The notes beneath the pieces are model-generated. The model was not told the DNA's origin. It searched no databases and saw only the letters and a program-made list of their open reading frames with translations. From Candidatus Omnitrophota bacterium (GTDB taxonomy: Bacteria; Omnitrophota; Gorgyraeia; B26-G9), in contig DAOVNL010000021.1 in NCBI GenBank assembly GCA_030630245.1, positions 1-8,597 on the forward strand: 8,597 nucleotides of DNA, in the 5' to 3' direction. The translations under genes and the position numbers were made by a program. Below, one piece after another: positions 6,000 through 8,597 of this stretch (positions are counted from its first letter, which is position 1; every line of letters begins with the position of its first letter).

Positions 6000-6970
6000 C
6001 GCGATTTTACCATTTTTATTTTTTCACTTCTTTTTCTTAAAATACTTTCTATCTTTGTTAAATCTTCCTCTTTTATTTTCCAGCCTACGCTTTCCATATT
6101 TTCCCCCAACTGCCTTAAATCCCTTGCCCCTGCCAAAATAGAAGTAATACCTTTTTTATTATATGTCCAGTTTAAAACTAATTGGGTTAAAGTTTTATTA
6201 TACTCAAAGGCTATTTCTTTTAGATCTTGTAAGATTTCTTTATTTATAGAAAATAGAGGCGGTTTTAAATCTTTATGCCTTTTTCTGCAGAGATCAGAAG
6301 GGATCTTTACTCCTTCAAAAAAGAATTTTCCCGTTAGTATCCCTGAATGCAAAGGTATATAACCAATTACAGAGATATTATTTTCTATACAGAAAGGGAT
6401 TATATCTTCCTCTATCTGTCTGCTAAACATATTGTAAGGAGGCTGTATGGTATGCACGGGAGAATATCGCATAAATTCTTTCATCTGTTCGACAGAATAG
6501 TTACTGAGCCCTACTGCCTTTATTATACCTTTATTATAAAATTCATACATGGTTTCCGCAGTTTCCCTAATCGGAGTATGCGGATCCGGCCAATGAACCT
6601 GATAAATATCTATGTAATCGGTTTGTAACCTTTTTCTTGATTCATCCAGCTCTCTGAGCATAACTTTTCTTTTAAGATTATTGTATATCTTAGGGCCTAA
6701 CCAGCTTAAACCCAGCTTTGTGGCAAGAATCATTTCTTTTCTTCTATTCTTCTTTTTTAAAAACTTTCCTATCAGCTCTTCTGAATGCCCTTTTCCATAA
6801 ACAGGCGCTGTGTCTACAAGATTTATACCCGATTCTAAGAACTTTTCCAAAACGGAGAAAGAATCTCTATCGTCTTGTTTACCCCACCAGGCATCACAAC
6901 CAAATGCCCAGGTTCCAAGGCCTAATACTGAAAGTTTTATTTCCGAACCTTGAATTTTCTTATATTCCAT
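5996..6970 (-). CDS. Aldo/keto reductase family oxidoreductase
   Basis: A 324-residue (alpha/beta)8-barrel NAD(P)H oxidoreductase. The catalytic tetrad is complete: Asp53 and Tyr58 in VDTAPVYG, Lys85 in ATKLG, His126 in YQVHWPD. GLGTWAFG lies near the N-terminus, and the C-terminal cofactor-binding motif is seen in SILAGARDLRQLGEN. It would reduce an aldehyde or ketone, or work in the reverse direction; the substrate is unknown. The ATG at 6970 is preferred because AGAGGTGA sits five bases upstream; the GTG two codons earlier is part of that box. The gene ends in the GTGA overlap with the SDR gene, so the pair is one translational unit and probably acts on the same pathway. A promoter-like sequence and a hairpin lie in the gap upstream. 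Confidence 0.93.
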   Translation of the reverse strand: MEYKKIQGSEIKLSVLGLGTWAFGCDAWWGKQDDRDSFSVLEKFLESGINLVDTAPVYGKGHSEELIGKFLKKKNRRKEMILATKLGLSWLGPKIYNNLKRKVMLRELDESRKRLQTDYIDIYQVHWPDPHTPIRETAETMYEFYNKGIIKAVGLSNYSVEQMKEFMRYSPVHTIQPPYNMFSRQIEEDIIPFCIENNISVIGYIPLHSGILTGKFFFEGVKIPSDLCRKRHKDLKPPLFSINKEILQDLKEIAFEYNKTLTQLVLNWTYNKKGITSILAGARDLRQLGENMESVGWKIKEEDLTKIESILRKRSEKIKMVKSR

Positions 6971-6972
6971 AG

Positions 6973-6980
6973 TCACCTCT
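6973..6980 (-). promoter_or_regulatory. Ribosome binding site of the aldo/keto reductase
   Basis: The minus strand reads AGAGGTGA and then CT before the ATG at 6970, giving a GAGG core 5 bases from the start. The in-frame GTG at 6976 lies inside this box and is therefore unlikely to be the start. Confidence 0.7.
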
Positions 6981-6994
6981 TTTATTTTTATTCA

Positions 6995-7024
6995 GAAATA
7001 AAGGCCTTTTCCCGCCTTTAATTC
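6995..7024 (-). other. Stem-loop in the aldo/keto reductase leader
   Basis: TAAAGGC (6999-7005) and GCCTTTA (7014-7020) pair around an 8-base loop. After one mismatch, three more pairs extend the stem to 6995-7024. On the minus-strand transcript it lies 24 bases before the start codon. It could be a weak terminator of the upstream GGDEF/HD-GYP gene (its 3' arm is U-rich but there is no separate U-run) or a leader structure affecting translation. Confidence 0.45.
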
Positions 7025-7106
7025 TATGACAAACTCCCGTACCCGAAACTAATTCACCTACAGCCATTTTGATACCGGGATAGATTTTGCAATTCCAAAC
7101 TCATGC

Positions 7107-7132
7107 ATTATACCCCATTCCTTTATTGTCAA
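7107..7132 (-). promoter_or_regulatory. Candidate promoter for the aldo/keto reductase-SDR operon
   Basis: The minus strand has exact TTGACA (7127-7132), immediately after the TAA stop of the GGDEF/HD-GYP gene, and exact TATAAT (7107-7112). The spacer is only 14 bases, short of the usual 16-18, so strength is doubtful despite the perfect hexamers. If used, the leader to the ATG at 6970 would be about 130 bases. Confidence 0.4.
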
Positions 7133-8596
7133 TTACTTCTTTTCTTTTTTGATAACATCTAAAAACGCTTTTACGATTTCCGGGTCAAACTGGGTTCCGG
7201 ATACTTTTTTGATCTTTACTATGGCATCCTTTTGCGAACACGCCTTGCGGTAACGGCGGTCAGAAGTCAAGGCCTCATATGTATCGGCAAGAGCAATGAT
7301 TCGGGCCCCCAAAGGAATTTCTTCGCCTTTTAACCCGTAAGGATATCCCTCTCCGTCCCACCTTTCATGATGGTGCAAAATAAACGGTATGAGCGCATGA
7401 AAAAAATGAATCGGCCGCAAAATATCTGCTCCTATCTGAGGATGCTTCTTTATCTCGTCGTATTCTTTCGGTGTTAGCCATTTCTTTTTAAGCAGAATTC
7501 TTTCGCTGATGCCTATCTTACCCAGATCATGCAGTATTGCCGCCTGGCGAACCTTCTCTATTTCTTCTTCAGATAAATTCTTCTCTTTGGCAATTTCCGT
7601 CGCATAGTGAACCGTTTTTTCAACATGCTCTCCCGTATAATGGTCTTTTATGTCTATAGTTTTAGCAAAGGCAAATATCGCCTCTGCCAGGCTTTGATTG
7701 GCTCTTTTGGTCAGCTTACCCAGCTTGTCTTTAAGTTTTTTTACATCCTCTTCAGTCTCAGCCGCATGCGCACTTGATATTTTACTCTTTGCAACGTTCT
7801 CCGCGGAATAAACCCTGTCGCCTCCGGTTTCTTTGGCTTTATTTAATATATATTCGGCGATCCTGATAAAATCGCTTCCTTTGTGAATTTTGTCTTCCGG
7901 AAAGCAAGCGACCGAAACGCTTAATTTCAATTTTACCTTATGGTTCTTGTTCCCGAAATTATTCAGCTTGATAACCTCAAGCAGTCTTTGCGCCAGGATT
8001 AAAGCGATATCTTTTCCCGCGCCCGGGGTAATAATAATAAATTCCTCTCCTCCAAAACGGATAACCGTATCATATTTGCGCACCATCAGGATAAGCTGCT
8101 TAGCAAGCTGCTTTAGGACAAGATCTCCAAACTGATGCCCGTATACGTCATTTATAGACTTAAAATAATCGACATCAAGCATAATAACAGAAAGCGGAAG
8201 AGAATGGCGCTTCGCCCGCATAAATTCCGCCTTGATCGCTTCGGCAAAATACCGGTGATTATAAAGATTGGTCAGCGAATCGCGCAGTGCCATCTGCTTT
8301 AATTTCATATTTGTTTTTAACAGTTCTTTGTTCAGGGATTTCATATCCCGATCCATCTGAATACGCTTTATAACATTAGCCATCATGCCGGCGACGATCT
8401 TGAGCAGACTTTGAATGTCTTCCGGCCACACCTTTTCCTCTTTTACGGAGTTAAAACCCAGAAACCCTATCGTTCGCCCCTGATAAAACATCGGAACGTT
8501 TATCAACGACCGGATACCTTCAGTCTGCCACTCGTCTTTTTCAGCCTGTGCCTGCCTGGGCAGGCCGGCAACGCTGGGTACATGTACTGTTTGAGC
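7133..8596 (-). CDS. GAF-GGDEF-HD-GYP cyclic di-GMP signalling protein, N-terminus outside window
   Basis: 487 residues are visible and the frame is open to the right edge. The first 80 or so residues are the end of a GAF sensor domain (WQTEGIRSLINVPMFYQGR, IGFLGFNSV, VWPEDIQSLL), followed by a short coiled-coil-like linker. The GGDEF domain starts at LRDSLTNLYNHRYF (about 104-117), has DVDYFKSIND and an active-type FGGEEF (GGEEF at 182-186), and the inhibitory-site RxxD (RKYD, 173-176) exactly five residues before it. The HD-GYP domain carries GEHVEKT, ILHDLGKIGI (His356/Asp357), KHPQIGADIL, HHHERWDGEGYP, ADTYEALTSDRRYR and GTQFDPEIV. It could both make c-di-GMP from GTP and hydrolyse it, with the GAF domain sensing a ligand. 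No membrane segment is visible. TTG at 8506 lies within the GAF domain and is not the start. Confidence 0.95.
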   Translation of the reverse strand, partial: AQTVHVPSVAGLPRQAQAEKDEWQTEGIRSLINVPMFYQGRTIGFLGFNSVKEEKVWPEDIQSLLKIVAGMMANVIKRIQMDRDMKSLNKELLKTNMKLKQMALRDSLTNLYNHRYFAEAIKAEFMRAKRHSLPLSVIMLDVDYFKSINDVYGHQFGDLVLKQLAKQLILMVRKYDTVIRFGGEEFIIITPGAGKDIALILAQRLLEVIKLNNFGNKNHKVKLKLSVSVACFPEDKIHKGSDFIRIAEYILNKAKETGGDRVYSAENVAKSKISSAHAAETEEDVKKLKDKLGKLTKRANQSLAEAIFAFAKTIDIKDHYTGEHVEKTVHYATEIAKEKNLSEEEIEKVRQAAILHDLGKIGISERILLKKKWLTPKEYDEIKKHPQIGADILRPIHFFHALIPFILHHHERWDGEGYPYGLKGEEIPLGARIIALADTYEALTSDRRYRKACSQKDAIVKIKKVSGTQFDPEIVKAFLDVIKKEKK

Positions 8597-8597
8597 C

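Larger units (their letters stand above)
6960..7067 (-). other. Possible 35-codon leader ORF overlapping the aldo/keto reductase start
   Basis: An ATG at 7065-7067 opens a frame of 35 codons ending in TAA at 6960-6962, 11 bases inside the aldo/keto reductase gene. The peptide begins MAVGELVSGTGVCHRIKGG and is basic towards its end. There is no clear ribosome binding site, so it may simply be an open stretch of leader RNA. Confidence 0.2.

Noticed and set aside
8504..8506. TTG at 8506 as the start of the GGDEF/HD-GYP gene
   Set aside because: The frame continues to the window edge and encodes normal GAF-domain sequence (AEKDEWQTEGIRSL) before this codon.
8545..8572. GC-rich stretch with CCTGCCTGGGCAGGC as a possible inserted repeat
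   Set aside because: It translates to GLPRQAQAEKDEW, which fits the expected GAF-domain segment (LP..A..EK..W), so it is ordinary coding sequence.
1..8597. tRNA, rRNA, CRISPR array, insertion sequence or phage genes
   Set aside because: Looked for on both strands; no cloverleaf-like gene, regularly spaced repeat, transposase or phage-type protein was seen.

Overview
The window reads as chromosomal DNA from an uncultured, Gram-negative-type bacterium. Supporting points are a Tat signal, a Sec-type signal peptide, Shine-Dalgarno sites, c-di-GMP signalling proteins, and moderate-to-low GC. Gene density, small operons and hairpin-rich gaps would fit something like an Omnitrophota-type genome, but that assignment is an impression, not a demonstration. 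No rRNA, tRNA, CRISPR array, transposase or phage gene was seen.

Layout. The left end (+ strand, to 1349) holds the 3' part of a PabB-PabC fusion that makes p-aminobenzoate for folate. It faces, tail to tail, a minus-strand group read from about 2870 down to 1423: a DJ-1/PfpI protein, a PilZ c-di-GMP receptor domain and a small conserved protein of unknown function. A good sigma70-type promoter (TTGACA-18-TACAAT) lies in front of the DJ-1 gene. A palindrome built from degenerate heptamers (1356-1396) sits between the convergent transcription units.

A gap of about 350 bp (2831-3183) carries the promoter and a row of adjoining hairpins (3108-3186). The last hairpin includes the stop codon of the next minus-strand gene. 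From 6970 down to 3184 there is a visibly AT-richer minus-strand run: an aldo/keto reductase and an extended SDR epimerase/dehydratase coupled by a GTGA overlap, a probable terminator, then a Tat-exported DUF362 protein overlapping a gene for a secreted beta-rich protein of unknown function. The DUF362 gene contains an in-frame tandem duplication of 37 codons.

The right end (minus strand, 7133 to the window edge) is a GAF-GGDEF-HD-GYP protein, cut at its N-terminus, with apparently intact synthase and hydrolase motifs. Its 162-bp gap before the aldo/keto reductase holds exact -35/-10 hexamers at an odd 14-bp spacing, a hairpin, and short reading frames.

Together, the c-di-GMP enzyme at the right and the PilZ receptor at the left belong to one signalling theme, though they are not in one operon. 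The AKR-SDR pair probably acts on a shared carbonyl or sugar-nucleotide-like substrate that cannot be named from sequence. The DUF362 protein and its overlapping partner are both predicted to be exported and are probably made together. No clear new multi-gene system was found. The best leads are the DUF362 internal duplication, the tandem-hairpin element and the leader upstream of the aldo/keto reductase.
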